NCBI RefSeq assembly: GCF_006442205.1
Contig: NZ_VFVR01000005.1
Location: forward strand, 310,001 to 374,000
Reading direction: 5' to 3'
DNA from: Mesorhizobium sp. B2-3-12
GTDB lineage: Bacteria > Pseudomonadota > Alphaproteobacteria > Rhizobiales > Rhizobiaceae
Length of the DNA: 64,000 bases
The notes beneath the pieces are model-generated. The model was given only the letters and a program-made list of their open reading frames with translations, was not told the origin of the DNA and ran no database searches. The position numbers and the translations under genes were made by a program. Positions 45,107 to 53,415 of this stretch are shown here, one piece after another; the stretch's first letter is position 1, and each line of letters opens with the position of its first letter.

Positions 45107-45556
45107 ATGAAACGCAACAGTCGACTGTCCTCTACCTTGCACATTCTCGTCCACATGGCCGAGAAGCCAGCGCAGGCGCTGACCTCCGAGCAGCTTGCCA
45201 CCTTCATCCACACCAATCCGGTGGTGGTGCGCCGGACCATCGCGGGCCTGCGCGATGCCGGCATCGTCACCTCCTCACGCGGCCATGGCGGCGGCTGGCT
45301 GCTCGGGCGCGCGCCCGAAGACATCTCTCTGGCCGAAATCAGCGCCGCCCTTGGCGAGACGCTGTTGCCGTTCAGCACCGAGCCGGAAAGCCCCGGCTGC
45401 CTCGTCGAGCAAGCTGTGATCGCCGTGCTCGACGATTTTCGCATCGCGGCCGAAAGATTGCTGCAGGAGAAACTCAGCCACATCACCCTGGCCGACCTCA
45501 CAGCCGATTTCCGCCGCCGTTATGACCTCATTGGAGTTTCCAGCCATGCAGTATGA
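45107..45556 (+). CDS. Rrf2-family transcriptional regulator
   Basis: This is a 149-aa winged-helix protein (LHILVHMAEKPAQALTSEQLA, then VVVRRTIAGLRDAGIVTSSRGHGGGWLLGR). It has only one cysteine in the sensor region (PGCLVEQAV) and lacks the three-cysteine Fe-S motif of IscR/NsrR, so it resembles the YwnA/HypR-like thiol-sensing branch. The following oxidoreductase gene overlaps its end and is the likely target. A redox signal is inferred. Confidence 0.87.
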   Translation: MKRNSRLSSTLHILVHMAEKPAQALTSEQLATFIHTNPVVVRRTIAGLRDAGIVTSSRGHGGGWLLGRAPEDISLAEISAALGETLLPFSTEPESPGCLVEQAVIAVLDDFRIAAERLLQEKLSHITLADLTADFRRRYDLIGVSSHAV

Positions 45557-46445
45557 TCTTGCCGTCCTTGGCGGCAGCTTTGCCGGCCTGTCCGCCGCAA
45601 TCCAGGCGGCGCGGGCGCGGCGCAAGGTGCTGGTGATCGATGCCGGCCAGCCGCGCAACCGCTTCGCCGCGTATTCGCACGGCTTTCTCGGTCAGGACGG
45701 CCGTACACCCCGAGCGATCCTCGACGATGCAAGGCGGCAATTCCTTGCCTATCCGACAGCCAGGCTTGTCACCGCGCGCGCCGACAGGGCGGTTGCCAAC
45801 AGCGGCAGCGATTTCGAAATCGCAACCGATGGCGGCGAGACATTCGGCGCGGCACGTCTGGTGCTGGCCACCGGCGTGCGCGACATCCTGCCGGAGGTTC
45901 CCGGGCTTGCCGGGCAATGGGGCAGGACCGTGCTGCACTGCCCCTATTGCCATGGCTACGAGGTTTCCGGCGGGCCGCTTGGCGTGCTCGCCACCGGCCC
46001 GATGTCCGTGCATCAGGCGCAGCTGATTTCCGACTGGGGCGACGTCACGTTGTTCGGCAACGGCCTGCTCGAGCCCGACGCCGAGGAGCTCGCCGCCCTT
46101 GATGGCAAGAATATCCGCTTTGAGCCCGCGACCGTCCAAGCGCTCGAGGAAGACGGTTCCGGCGGATTGGTTGTCCACCTCGATGGCGGCCGGAATGCCG
46201 GCGTCAAGGCGATCTTCACCGCGCCGCGCAACACGATGGCGAGCCCGCTGGCGGAACAGCTCGGTTGCGACTTCAAGGACGGCCTGCTCGGCCCGGTGAT
46301 CTCGGTCGATGACAGGCAGCAGACGACGGTTCCCGGGGTCTACGCCGCCGGCGATGCGGCACGGGCGATGCACAACATCGCCTTCGCGGTGTCGGGCGGC
46401 ACCTTCGCGGGCGTGTGCGCTCATCAATCCCTGGTGTTCGGCTAA
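45546..46445 (+). CDS. Thioredoxin-reductase-like FAD/NAD(P) oxidoreductase
   Basis: This is a 299-aa flavoprotein of the low-molecular-weight thioredoxin reductase fold. The FAD dinucleotide motif is LGGSFAGLSAA at residues 8-18, the redox pair is C132-P-Y-C135 in LHCPYCHGYE, and the second FAD motif is GVYAAGDAARAMHNI near the C-terminus. A proper NADPH GxGxxA motif is weak (GVLATGPMSVHQ), so the reductant is uncertain. It starts inside the rrf2 gene and is probably a stress-induced disulfide reductase of unknown partner. GGAG lies nine bases upstream of the ATG. Confidence 0.87.
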   Translation: MQYDLAVLGGSFAGLSAAIQAARARRKVLVIDAGQPRNRFAAYSHGFLGQDGRTPRAILDDARRQFLAYPTARLVTARADRAVANSGSDFEIATDGGETFGAARLVLATGVRDILPEVPGLAGQWGRTVLHCPYCHGYEVSGGPLGVLATGPMSVHQAQLISDWGDVTLFGNGLLEPDAEELAALDGKNIRFEPATVQALEEDGSGGLVVHLDGGRNAGVKAIFTAPRNTMASPLAEQLGCDFKDGLLGPVISVDDRQQTTVPGVYAAGDAARAMHNIAFAVSGGTFAGVCAHQSLVFG

Positions 46446-46457
46446 AATTGTGTTCTG

Positions 46458-47234
46458 CTAAATCCCGGAACCCCCGCCGGCGATGCTGAGCCGTGCGCCG
46501 GCCTGCGCCAATGCGGCGGCTATATCGTGCGGCGGCGCGCGGTCGGTGGCGAGTTCGGAAAAGCCACCGAAGCCGCAGACCTGAACCAGTCCCTGGCGGC
46601 CGAACTTCGTGTGATCGGTGATGACGAGGGAACGCTGGCCGCGCGACAGCACCATGCGGGCGAATTCCGCCTCTTCCAGATCGTAGTCCATGACGCCCGT
46701 CACCGCATCGACGGCGCCGGTGGAAATGACGGCGTGGCTGACCGAGAAGCGGCTGACGAACTCGATGGCCGATGTCCCGAACGCAGCGCCTGAATCGCTG
46801 CGCAACTCGCCGCCGGCCATATAGACCTTGTTGCCGTTGATGGTGGCCAGCGTGCGGGCGATGTCGGACGAATTGGTCACGACCGTCAGGCGCCGGTGGC
46901 CGAGCAGTTCGCGGGCCAGGAACGAGGTCGTCGTCCCGGTGTCGAGCATGATCGATTCGCCGTCGCGGATGGTGGCCGCGACCGTGCGGGCAATGCTGCG
47001 CTTGGCGTCGGCATGCTCGCGCATGCGCCGTTCGAACGGCGCTTCGCCGATCATCGACGGCAAGCCGATGGCGCCATGCATCTTCAGGATCGAGCCGTCG
47101 CTGGTGAGCGGCTTGACGTCACGGCGCACGGTTTCGAGCGACACGCCCAACCGGTCGGCCAGGCTGGCGATGGTGACGGTTCCCTCTTCCTGCAGCAGCC
47201 GCAGGATCTCGCCATGCCGTTTCGAGTGGATCAT
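46458..47234 (-). CDS. DeoR-family transcriptional regulator
   Basis: This is a 258-aa repressor. The N-terminal HTH (RHGEILRLLQEEGTVTIASLADRLGVSLETVRRDVKPL, within residues 5-43) is followed by a sugar-phosphate-binding DeoR C-terminal domain (MLDTGTTTSFLARELL, VVTNS, SRGQRSLVITDHTKFG). It sits divergent to the phosphotransferase/oxidoreductase genes, separated by a region with several TTGCCC/GGGCAA inverted repeats. The effector is probably a phosphorylated small molecule. Confidence 0.9.
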   Translation of the reverse strand: MIHSKRHGEILRLLQEEGTVTIASLADRLGVSLETVRRDVKPLTSDGSILKMHGAIGLPSMIGEAPFERRMREHADAKRSIARTVAATIRDGESIMLDTGTTTSFLARELLGHRRLTVVTNSSDIARTLATINGNKVYMAGGELRSDSGAAFGTSAIEFVSRFSVSHAVISTGAVDAVTGVMDYDLEEAEFARMVLSRGQRSLVITDHTKFGRQGLVQVCGFGGFSELATDRAPPHDIAAALAQAGARLSIAGGGSGI

Positions 47235-47252
47235 CTGTACGCGTCCCGGAAA

Positions 47253-47311
47253 TTGCCCGATTCTAGGGCATTTCTAGCGCTTTTAAAGGAATTGCCCATG
47301 CTTTCGGGCAA
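47253..47311. promoter_or_regulatory. Tandem TTGCCC-N-GGGCA(A) operators beside the deoR gene
   Basis: TTGCCC-N7-GGGCA (47253-47270) and TTGCCC-N8-GGGCAA (47292-47311) are two copies of one inverted motif 39 bp apart. A further AGGGCAACCC follows at 47348-47357, next to a TTGACA box at 47340-47345. Binding of the adjacent DeoR protein is the simplest reading. Confidence 0.5.
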
Positions 47312-47374
47312 AATACCCAAAAAAAGTCACATCTTTTTATTGACAGAAGGGCAACCCTGACGTGAAATCCAAAC

Positions 47375-47570
47375 CTCAACAGGGGTTCGGAGCTGCAGCG
47401 GGAGGATAATTGGCAGGGCCGCAACTCACTGACCAGGCAGGCTGCAACGTGCCTGGCGCGAAAGATTTTCAGATCCGCGGGGGCGGATGCCGGGTTCAAA
47501 AACCTGGCCAAGGGGCTCGTCGGTGCGGTGCGGGATACCAATCCTGGCGTCCCGCACCGACGAGATTGTT
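47375..47570 (+). ncRNA. Candidate structured leader or small RNA, four successive hairpins
   Basis: TTGACA at 47340 and TGAAAT at 47363 could start a transcript near 47375. Downstream four hairpins follow closely: CCAGGCA/TGCCTGG (47433-47456), ATCCGC/GCGGAT (47473-47488), GCCGGGTT/AACCTGGC (47489-47508, one G-U pair) and a 15-bp stem with a five-base bulge (47516-47535 with 47550-47564). The region has no supportable gene. It could be a 5' leader of the phosphotransferase gene starting at 47655 or a free RNA. It matches no RNA family I know. Confidence 0.28.
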
Positions 47571-47654
47571 TGCACTTCCCTCCGCCGTCGTTGCGCTGCC
47601 CGTGGCGCCTTGTCGAAGCCCAGCAAACCAGACCAGCAAACCAGGGATGATTTC

Positions 47655-48542
47655 GTGATTGCCGAAGACCGCATCCACGCCCTGCCCTGCTGGACGGGGG
47701 CCATCGAGATCGCGCCGCTGCCCGGCGGCTTGAGCAACGCCAATTATGTTGTGACCGACGCGGCCGGCAAACATGTCGTGCGCTTCGGCCAGGATTATCC
47801 GTTCCACCATGTCTTCCGCGAACGCGAGGTGATGACCGCGCGCGCGGCGCACGCGGCCGGCTTCGCGCCGGCGGTCCACTATGCCGAACCGGGAATCCTG
47901 GTGACGGCGTTTCTCGGCGCCAAGACCTATCTGGCCGAGGACGTGCGCGCCAATCTCGGCCGCGTCGCCGCGCTGATGCGCGGCTTTCACCGGGAGATGC
48001 CCAACCATATTTCCGGCGCCGGCTTCATGTTCTGGGTGTTCCACGTCATTCGCGACTATGCGCGCACGCTCGACGAGGGCGGCAGCCGCAAGCGCGGTGA
48101 CCTGCAGCACTTCCTGGCACTGGCCGATGAACTGGAACGGGCGCAGAAATTGCTGCCGATCGTCTTTGGACACAATGATCTGTTGCCGGCCAATATTCTC
48201 GACGACGGCAGCAGGTTGTGGCTGATCGATTTCGAATATGCCGGCTTCAACACAGCGATGTTCGACCTTGCCGGCGTCGCTTCGAACGCCGGCATGAGCG
48301 ACGAGGAATCCTTCGCCTTCCTGACTGCCTATTTCATGAAGGAACCGGACGAGGCGATCCGCCGCTCGCACGCCGCCATGCAATGCGCCTCGCTGCTGCG
48401 CGAGGCGATGTGGAGCATGGTATCGGAGCTCTATCTCGACGCGCCCGGCATCGACTACGTCGCCTACACCGAGGAAAACCTGGTGCGGCTCGACGCGGCG
48501 CTGGACAATTACCGGACAAAATACGGGATCCTGAAATCATGA
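47655..48542 (+). CDS. Choline/ethanolamine kinase-like phosphotransferase
   Basis: This is a 295-aa kinase-fold protein of the APH/choline kinase (LicA) type. GLSNANYVV is the nucleotide loop, the Brenner motif is GHNDLLPANIL and the metal motif LIDFEYAGFN. It probably phosphorylates choline, ethanolamine or a similar amino alcohol. The start is GTG 47655 with AGGGA upstream; the frame is open earlier but that stretch is hairpin-rich. Its stop overlaps the next gene's start (ATGA). A paralogue lies at 52412. Confidence 0.85.
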   Translation: MIAEDRIHALPCWTGAIEIAPLPGGLSNANYVVTDAAGKHVVRFGQDYPFHHVFREREVMTARAAHAAGFAPAVHYAEPGILVTAFLGAKTYLAEDVRANLGRVAALMRGFHREMPNHISGAGFMFWVFHVIRDYARTLDEGGSRKRGDLQHFLALADELERAQKLLPIVFGHNDLLPANILDDGSRLWLIDFEYAGFNTAMFDLAGVASNAGMSDEESFAFLTAYFMKEPDEAIRRSHAAMQCASLLREAMWSMVSELYLDAPGIDYVAYTEENLVRLDAALDNYRTKYGILKS

Positions 48543-50980
48543 CCTTGCCTAGCCAGGCCGCGGTCGTCGTCATCGGCGGCGGCATCATCGGCTGTTCGAC
48601 GGCCTATCATCTGGCGCGCGACCACAAGGCCGACGTGGTGCTGCTCGAACAGGGCAAGCTGACTTCGGGCTCGACCTGGCACGCTGCCGGCCTTGTCGGG
48701 CAATTGCGCTCTTCGGCCTCGATCACGCGGGTGCTGAAATATTCCGTCGACCTCTACAAGGGGCTGGAGGCCGAGACCGGGCTCGCCACCGGCTGGAAGA
48801 TGACCGGGTGTCTCAGGCTCGCCACCAATGCCGACCGCTGGACCGAGTACAAGAGGCTGGCGACGACGGCGAAGAGCTTCGGCATGGACATGCATCTGCT
48901 GTCTCCGGCGGAGGTCAAGGCGATGTGGCCGCTGATGGAAACCGGCGATCTGGTCGGTGCCTCCTGGCTGCCGACCGACGGCCAGGCGAGCCCGTCCGAC
49001 ATCACCCAGTCGCTGGCCAAGGGCGCGCGCATGCATGGCGCCAGGCTCTATGAGGACGTGCGCGTCACCGGCTTCGAAATGAAGGGCGACCGCATCACGG
49101 CGGTGAAGACCAATCAAGGCGACATTGCCTGCGAAAAGGTGGTGAATTGCGCCGGCCAATGGGCACGGCAGCTCGGCGCCATGGCCGGCATCAACGTGCC
49201 GCTGCAGCCGGTCAAGCACCAGTACATCATCACCGAAAAGATCGATGGGCTGGCGACCGACGCGCCGACGTTGCGCGACCCCGACCGGCGCACCTATTTC
49301 AAGGAGGAGGTCGGCGGCCTGGTGATGGGCGGCTACGAGCCGAACCCGCAGGCCTGGACAACAGGGGACGTGCCCAATGACTGGGAGTTCCGGCTGTTCG
49401 ACGACGATTACGATCATTTCGAGCAGCACATGGCACAGGCGATCGCGCGGGTGCCGGCGCTGGAAACCGTTGGCGTCAAGCAGATGATCAACGGGCCGGA
49501 AAGCTTCACGCCGGATGGCAATTTCATCCTCGGCGTGGCGCCCGAATGCGCCAACATGTTTGTCGGCGCCGGCTTCAACGCCTTCGGCATCGCCTCCGGC
49601 GGCGGGGCCGGCTGGGTGCTTGCGCAATGGGTGGTCGATGGCGAGGCGCCGCTCGACCTGTGGGTGGTCGACATCAGGCGCTTTTCCAACCTGCACCGCG
49701 ACCGGCAATGGGTGTGCGAGCGCACGCTGGAGGCCTATGGCAAGCATTATACGATCGGCTTCCCGCATGAGGAATACACCAGCGGCCGGCCGCGCATCGT
49801 CTCGCCGCTCTATGACAGGCTGAAAAACCATCGCGCCGTCTTTGGATCCAAGCTCGGCTGGGAACGGCCGAACTGGTTCGCGCCGGAGGGCGTCGAGCCG
49901 CGCGACATCTATTCGATGGGCCGGCAGAACTGGTTTGCCGCCGTCGGCGACGAGCACCGGCATGTACGCGAGCATGTCGGCATCTTCGACCAGTCGTCGT
50001 TCGCCAAATACGAATTGACCGGGCCTGACGCGGCCAAGGCGCTCGACTGGATCTGCGCCAACGATGTCAGCAAGCCGGTCGGCCGGCTGACCTACACGCA
50101 ACTCCTCAACACGCGCGGCGGCATCGAGGCCGACCTGACGGTGTCGCGGCTTGCCGAGGAGAAGTTCTACATCGTCACCGGCACCGGTTTCCGCACTCAC
50201 GACGCCTCGTGGATCAGCGACCATATTGGCGAGGGCCTCGATGCCAGGCTGACCGACGTCACCGAGGATTTCGGCACGCTGTCGCTGATGGGACCGCGTG
50301 CCCGCGACGTGCTTTCTGATGTGACCGGGAGCGATGTGTCGAATGCCAGCTTCCCGTTCGGCCATGTCAGGGAGATCGTCATCGCCGGTCACACGGTGCG
50401 GGCGCTGCGCGTCACCTATGTCGGCGAACTGGGCTGGGAGCTGCATGTGCCGATCGCGGCCACCGGGGAAGTCTTCGACGCGCTGATGGCGGCCGGCAAG
50501 AGGCATGACATCCGGCCGGTCGGCTACCGCGCGCTCGAATCGCTGCGGCTGGAAAAGGGCTATCGCGCCTGGGGCTCCGACATCACCCCCAACGACACAC
50601 CGCTGGAGGCTGGGCTCGGCTGGGCGGTCAAGCTCAGGAAGAACACCGACTTCGTCGGACGGCGCGCGCTCGAGAAAGTTGGCGGGGCGGCTTTGAAGAA
50701 GCGCTTTGCCGGTTTCACGGTCGACGATCCGGAGATCGTGCTCGTCGGCCGCGAAACCATCCTGCGCAATGGCGCGCCGGTCGGCTATCTGGCCAGCGGC
50801 GGCTACGGCTACACGGTGCGCAAGAATATTGGCTACGGCTATGTGCGCGACGCCGAGGGGGTGAGCGATGATTTCCTCGCCTCGGGCAATTATGAACTGG
50901 TGGTCGCGATGCAGCGGACGCCGGCTAAACTCCACCTCGAGCCGATGTATGACCCGGATGGCGAGAAAGTCAGGGCTTAA
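48539..50980 (+). CDS. Dimethylglycine/sarcosine dehydrogenase-like FAD enzyme with GcvT domain
   Basis: This is an 813-aa fusion. Residues about 1-370 are a DAO-type FAD oxidoreductase (VVVIGGGIIGCSTAYHLA; the STWHAAGLVGQLRSS stretch fits covalent-flavin members), followed by an FAO_M segment, then a GcvT aminomethyltransferase domain (about 430-805; GPRARDVLSDVTGSDV, VGELGWELHVP) that binds tetrahydrofolate. The likely reaction is oxidative demethylation of dimethylglycine, sarcosine or a relative with formation of methylene-THF. It is translationally coupled to the choline-kinase-like gene. The exact substrate is unknown. Confidence 0.9.
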   Translation: MTLPSQAAVVVIGGGIIGCSTAYHLARDHKADVVLLEQGKLTSGSTWHAAGLVGQLRSSASITRVLKYSVDLYKGLEAETGLATGWKMTGCLRLATNADRWTEYKRLATTAKSFGMDMHLLSPAEVKAMWPLMETGDLVGASWLPTDGQASPSDITQSLAKGARMHGARLYEDVRVTGFEMKGDRITAVKTNQGDIACEKVVNCAGQWARQLGAMAGINVPLQPVKHQYIITEKIDGLATDAPTLRDPDRRTYFKEEVGGLVMGGYEPNPQAWTTGDVPNDWEFRLFDDDYDHFEQHMAQAIARVPALETVGVKQMINGPESFTPDGNFILGVAPECANMFVGAGFNAFGIASGGGAGWVLAQWVVDGEAPLDLWVVDIRRFSNLHRDRQWVCERTLEAYGKHYTIGFPHEEYTSGRPRIVSPLYDRLKNHRAVFGSKLGWERPNWFAPEGVEPRDIYSMGRQNWFAAVGDEHRHVREHVGIFDQSSFAKYELTGPDAAKALDWICANDVSKPVGRLTYTQLLNTRGGIEADLTVSRLAEEKFYIVTGTGFRTHDASWISDHIGEGLDARLTDVTEDFGTLSLMGPRARDVLSDVTGSDVSNASFPFGHVREIVIAGHTVRALRVTYVGELGWELHVPIAATGEVFDALMAAGKRHDIRPVGYRALESLRLEKGYRAWGSDITPNDTPLEAGLGWAVKLRKNTDFVGRRALEKVGGAALKKRFAGFTVDDPEIVLVGRETILRNGAPVGYLASGGYGYTVRKNIGYGYVRDAEGVSDDFLASGNYELVVAMQRTPAKLHLEPMYDPDGEKVRA

Positions 50981-51075
50981 GGCATTCTAGGCAGGAAGGC
51001 GCGACGTATTGACCGGTTGAGCCCCCATCTGCGATTACAGGGAAGTCATTTCAAGGTCCGTAGCGGGTAACTGCC

Positions 51076-51645
51076 ATGACAAAATCTCTCAAACTGCCCT
51101 CGATGACGCTACGCACAGAGACTATTCGACCGGCTAAGGCGTTGTGCTTGTTTATCTATGCAGTCCTTGACCTAAGCGTCTCCACAGCAATCGCCAAAGA
51201 TGACCCCAGCAAATTGAGCGTCTGGACGGTTGCACGAGGCAAGGACGAGTCTGGGGCCTCCAGAATAACCGCGATGTTAAACCCTTGGGTTGACGATCCC
51301 AGCACTGTCACGCACCCAGTCTCCGCCATGCTTTTGGCTAGTTGCACCGAAGGAAGCTTGTCGGTCGCCCTCATATCCGACATTGGCGTCGATGGGCAGC
51401 ACCACGACATTTTCATCCGACGAAACGACGAGCCCGAAAAGAAAGAGCGGTGGGTGGTCAGCAAGCTGCTTCCCGGTATTTGGGATACCAAAGAAGCTGG
51501 AATCTTCCTGGATTCACTTTCCGAAGTGGGAGACCTTTCAATCCGATATGAAGATACCGATAAGAAATGGGTGCGGGTATCGAAATACAAGATGACCAAC
51601 TTTGATAAAGCAAAGGAGGCAATCCGATCAATGTGCCCTTGGTGA
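51076..51645 (+). CDS. Exported protein of unknown function, TagO/VasI-like pattern
   Basis: This is a 189-aa protein with an N-terminal hydrophobic segment (about residues 20-40, ending STAIAKDD) after a basic start, so it is secreted or lipid-anchored. The order of a WVDDPS segment, LLASCTEGSLSVALIS, FIRRNDE, IFLDSLSEVGDLSIRYE and a terminal AIRSMC resembles the VasI/TagO fold of type VI secretion accessory proteins. No T6SS gene is in the window. Base composition is clearly AT-richer than its neighbours, suggesting acquisition. The alternative start is Met11. Confidence 0.65.
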   Translation: MTKSLKLPSMTLRTETIRPAKALCLFIYAVLDLSVSTAIAKDDPSKLSVWTVARGKDESGASRITAMLNPWVDDPSTVTHPVSAMLLASCTEGSLSVALISDIGVDGQHHDIFIRRNDEPEKKERWVVSKLLPGIWDTKEAGIFLDSLSEVGDLSIRYEDTDKKWVRVSKYKMTNFDKAKEAIRSMCPW

Positions 51646-51682
51646 TCGCCGCGGGTTACTCCTTACCGAACTGCATTGAGAA

Positions 51683-52315
51683 TCAGCACACGCGCAGGGC
51701 GAGACCACGGCTGGGCACGGTGTCGGCCTCGCCAGGCATAGAGACGTAGGGGCGCGTTTCCTCGACGCGGACGACCAGACCTTGCGCTTCGAGTTCGGCG
51801 ATGCGCGCGGCAAAGCCCTGATCCCACAGCGTGTTCTTGACCGTCAGCACGATCACCCCGCCCGGCCGGCAGATGCGGATCAGTTCGTCCAGCCCGTCGG
51901 CGCCGACATGGCCCGAGGTGAAGACGCCGGCCGAGACGATGCCGGCATAGGCGTCGCTGGCAAAAGGCAGGGCGCCGCCGAGCGCCAGGCAATGCAGCGC
52001 CGAATAGACGCCCTTGCGCGCGGCCTGATCCAGCATGCCTTGCGAGATATCCAGCGCCTCGACCTCGGGATAGCCTGTTATATCGAGCCATTCGCCGATC
52101 AGCCCCGTACCCGCTCCAGCGTCGAGTAGCGGGCTTGAGCCGCGCGGCAGATGGCGGGCGAGCAGTGCAAGGCAGATCGTCGGGTGGCGGTAACCGGCGG
52201 CCGACATGTCGGCGTCGTAGGTCTGCGACCAGCGGTCGTAGAGTGCCGCCACTTCTTCCGGGCGCTTGGCCGCGTAGACCTCGCCGAGTGCGCCATGATG
52301 CTTGCTGTCCGCCAC
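51683..52315 (-). CDS. Class I SAM-dependent methyltransferase
   Basis: This is a 210-aa methyltransferase. YDRWSQTYDADMSAAGYRHP is the usual start of the UbiE/Williams-Beuren-like group, motif I is LLDAGAGTGLIGEWL, EALDISQGMLDQAARKG carries the acidic ribose contact and ICRPGGVIVLTVKN is the late motif. The start is GTG 52315 with GGAG upstream; the frame is open further, but only from here does it look like the family. The substrate is unknown. It is divergent from the second choline-kinase-like gene. Confidence 0.82.
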   Translation of the reverse strand: MADSKHHGALGEVYAAKRPEEVAALYDRWSQTYDADMSAAGYRHPTICLALLARHLPRGSSPLLDAGAGTGLIGEWLDITGYPEVEALDISQGMLDQAARKGVYSALHCLALGGALPFASDAYAGIVSAGVFTSGHVGADGLDELIRICRPGGVIVLTVKNTLWDQGFAARIAELEAQGLVVRVEETRPYVSMPGEADTVPSRGLALRVC

Positions 52316-52411
52316 GTGCCCGCCAACTCCTTCGTCTTGCCGGGATGATAGCCAAACGGCGAAAATTGTGGAACCGTTGCAGCGAAGAAATAACGGCGTG
52401 GGGACGCAGGC

Positions 52412-53314
52412 ATGGAGACAGACGAGCCGCGGGCAAAACTTGCCGCTATTCCGGTGCTGGCCGGCTACACCGGGCCACTGGACCGGCTCGGCGGCCTGAC
52501 CAACCTCGTCTTCAGGGCCGGCGATTACTGCCTGCGCATTCCAGGCAAAGGCACCGAGGAATACATCAACCGCGTCAACGAGGCGATTGCCGCGCGCGAG
52601 GCGGCAAGAGCCGACGTCAGCCCCGAGGTGCTGCATGCCGACGCTGCCACCGGGGTGATGGTGACGCGCTATATCGCCGGTGCCGAGACGATGTCGCCAG
52701 AGAAATTCAGGGACCGGCAGGGCAGTCCGGCGCGGGCGGCCAAGGCCTTCCGCAAGCTGCACGCGTCCGGCGCGGTGTTTCCCTTCCGCTTCGAGCTGTT
52801 TTCGATGATCGACGACTATCTCAAGGTGCTATCGACCAGGGATGTCGCCCTGCCCGCCGGCTATCACGACGTGGTGCGCGAGGCAGAAAGCGTGCGCTCG
52901 GCCTTGGCCGTCCGCCCCTTGCCTCTCGTCGCCTGCCATTGCGATCCGCTGTGCGAGAATTTCCTCGATACGGGCGAGCGGATGTGGATTGTCGACTGGG
53001 AGTATTCCGGGATGAACGACCCGCTCTGGGACCTCGGCGATCTCAGCGTGGAAGGCAAGTTCGACGCCGCCCAGGACGAGGAGTTGATGCGCGCCTATTT
53101 CGGCGGGGAGGCGAGGCCGGCGGAACGGGGACGCGTCGTCATCTACAAGGCGATGTGCGACCTGTTGTGGACGCTGTGGGGGCTGATCCAGCTCGCCAAC
53201 AACAATCCGGTGGACGATTTCCGCGCCTATGCCGACGGGCGGTTCGCGCGCTGCAAGGCGCTGATGGAGACACCAGAGTTTTCCAGGCACCTTGCTGCGG
53301 TGAGAGAAGGCTAA
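52412..53314 (+). CDS. Choline kinase-like (LicA/APH family) phosphotransferase
   Basis: This is a 300-aa kinase-fold protein, paralogous to the gene at 47655. GGLTNLVFRAGDYCLRIPGK is the nucleotide-loop region, the catalytic loop is CHCDPLCENFL (Cys in place of the usual Gly before the HxD motif), and the metal motif is IVDWEYSGMNDPLWDLGD. It is probably a choline or ethanolamine kinase or a thiamine-kinase-like enzyme. No obvious operon partner follows. Confidence 0.85.
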   Translation: METDEPRAKLAAIPVLAGYTGPLDRLGGLTNLVFRAGDYCLRIPGKGTEEYINRVNEAIAAREAARADVSPEVLHADAATGVMVTRYIAGAETMSPEKFRDRQGSPARAAKAFRKLHASGAVFPFRFELFSMIDDYLKVLSTRDVALPAGYHDVVREAESVRSALAVRPLPLVACHCDPLCENFLDTGERMWIVDWEYSGMNDPLWDLGDLSVEGKFDAAQDEELMRAYFGGEARPAERGRVVIYKAMCDLLWTLWGLIQLANNNPVDDFRAYADGRFARCKALMETPEFSRHLAAVREG

Positions 53315-53415
53315 GCCCCGGGACTCTAGCCGGCGATATCCAGGCGGCGGTCGACGCGATCAAACACCATCAGCGCGATGCCACGTGAAGCAACCAGGCT
53401 GCCATCCGCCGGCCT

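Noticed and set aside
47490..47508. A tRNA-like T-arm (GGGTTCAAAAACC) with a possible long variable arm upstream, considered as a selenocysteine tRNA near formate genes
   Set aside because: The loop has eight bases instead of seven, no acceptor stem of 7-8 bp closes around it, and the formate dehydrogenase uses Cys.
47410..47658. Short open frame starting at a TTG after GGGAGGATAA in the deoR-kinase gap
   Set aside because: The sequence has no family resemblance and runs through all four hairpins. The ribosome-like site alone is not enough.
48509..50935. An open frame of about 800 codons on the strand opposite the dehydrogenase gene, and similar long antisense frames at 19.8-21.8, 3.3-4.4, 28.4-29.8 and 60.8-62.1 kb
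   Set aside because: They mirror genes with strong GC3 bias, which removes stop codons on the other strand. Their translations are rich in Arg, His, Asp and Gly with no recognisable family.
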